DNA of 5,951 bases from Alcaligenaceae bacterium (lineage in GTDB: Bacteria; Pseudomonadota; Gammaproteobacteria; Burkholderiales; Burkholderiaceae_B): NCBI GenBank assembly GCA_012512545.1, contig JAAZDZ010000298.1, forward strand, positions 1-5,951. Reading direction: 5' to 3'. A program made the translations under genes and the position numbers. The notes under the pieces were generated by a model. That model worked only from the letters and a program-made list of their open reading frames with translations. It was not told where the DNA came from and did not search any database. Positions 5,910-5,951 of this stretch are shown in pieces (positions within the stretch are counted from its first letter, which is position 1; each line of letters starts with the position of its first letter).

Positions 5910-5951
5910 ATACTTATTCAACCTATCCGTTAGATATAAAACATATAGCAC

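Noticed and set aside
5769..5951. A minus-strand frame entering from the window edge upstream of the dehydrogenase
   Set aside because: It overlaps the start of the dehydrogenase in another frame and has no family sequence.
1..5951. CRISPR arrays, tRNA or rRNA genes, insertion-sequence ends
   Set aside because: No regularly spaced repeats, no cloverleaf-like sequence and no transposase or terminal inverted repeats were seen on either strand.

Overview
The window reads like chromosomal DNA of a GC-rich betaproteobacterium. An Alcaligenaceae-type Burkholderiales (Bordetella, Achromobacter or Advenella relatives) is my best guess. The basis is gene style and the pairing of an acyl-CoA dehydrogenase with a CaiB/BaiF CoA-transferase. 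This is family recognition, not a database result. All five complete genes and the one partial gene lie on the minus strand, so the text below runs from high to low coordinates.

Region 1 (about 5951 to 3440) is a two-gene acyl-CoA operon. An AT-rich leader with a plausible sigma70 promoter precedes an acyl-CoA dehydrogenase (386 aa). Ten bases later a class III (CaiB/BaiF) CoA-transferase (393 aa) follows. A strong hairpin with a 13-bp perfect stem closes the unit. The likely logic is that the transferase activates a carboxylic acid to its CoA thioester and the dehydrogenase oxidises the product. The substrate cannot be read from the sequence.

Region 2 (about 3440 to 2674) holds a BrnT/BrnA type II toxin-antitoxin module in the usual toxin-first order with overlapping genes. 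It is preceded by an AT-rich inverted repeat that probably acts as the autoregulatory operator. The stretch 3313-3439 upstream of it has no recognised gene.

Region 3 (2657 to 1) is a copper-efflux operon. It has a textbook CueR-type promoter with a 19-bp spacer and a dyad, then copA (Cu(I) P1B-type ATPase, 821 aa, two near-identical heavy-metal-binding domains). The 5' end of a CueR-like MerR regulator follows, its start codon overlapping the copA stop and its remainder lying beyond the window. CueR activates the promoter on Cu(I) excess, CopA pumps copper out of the cytoplasm, and cueR co-transcription would give feedback.

I do not see a clearly undescribed system. The points most worth a second look are the direct abutment of BrnTA on the copper promoter without a terminator, the recent-looking duplication inside copA, the operator-like palindrome before brnT, an unexplained open frame before brnT, and the relocated catalytic glutamate of the acyl-CoA dehydrogenase.
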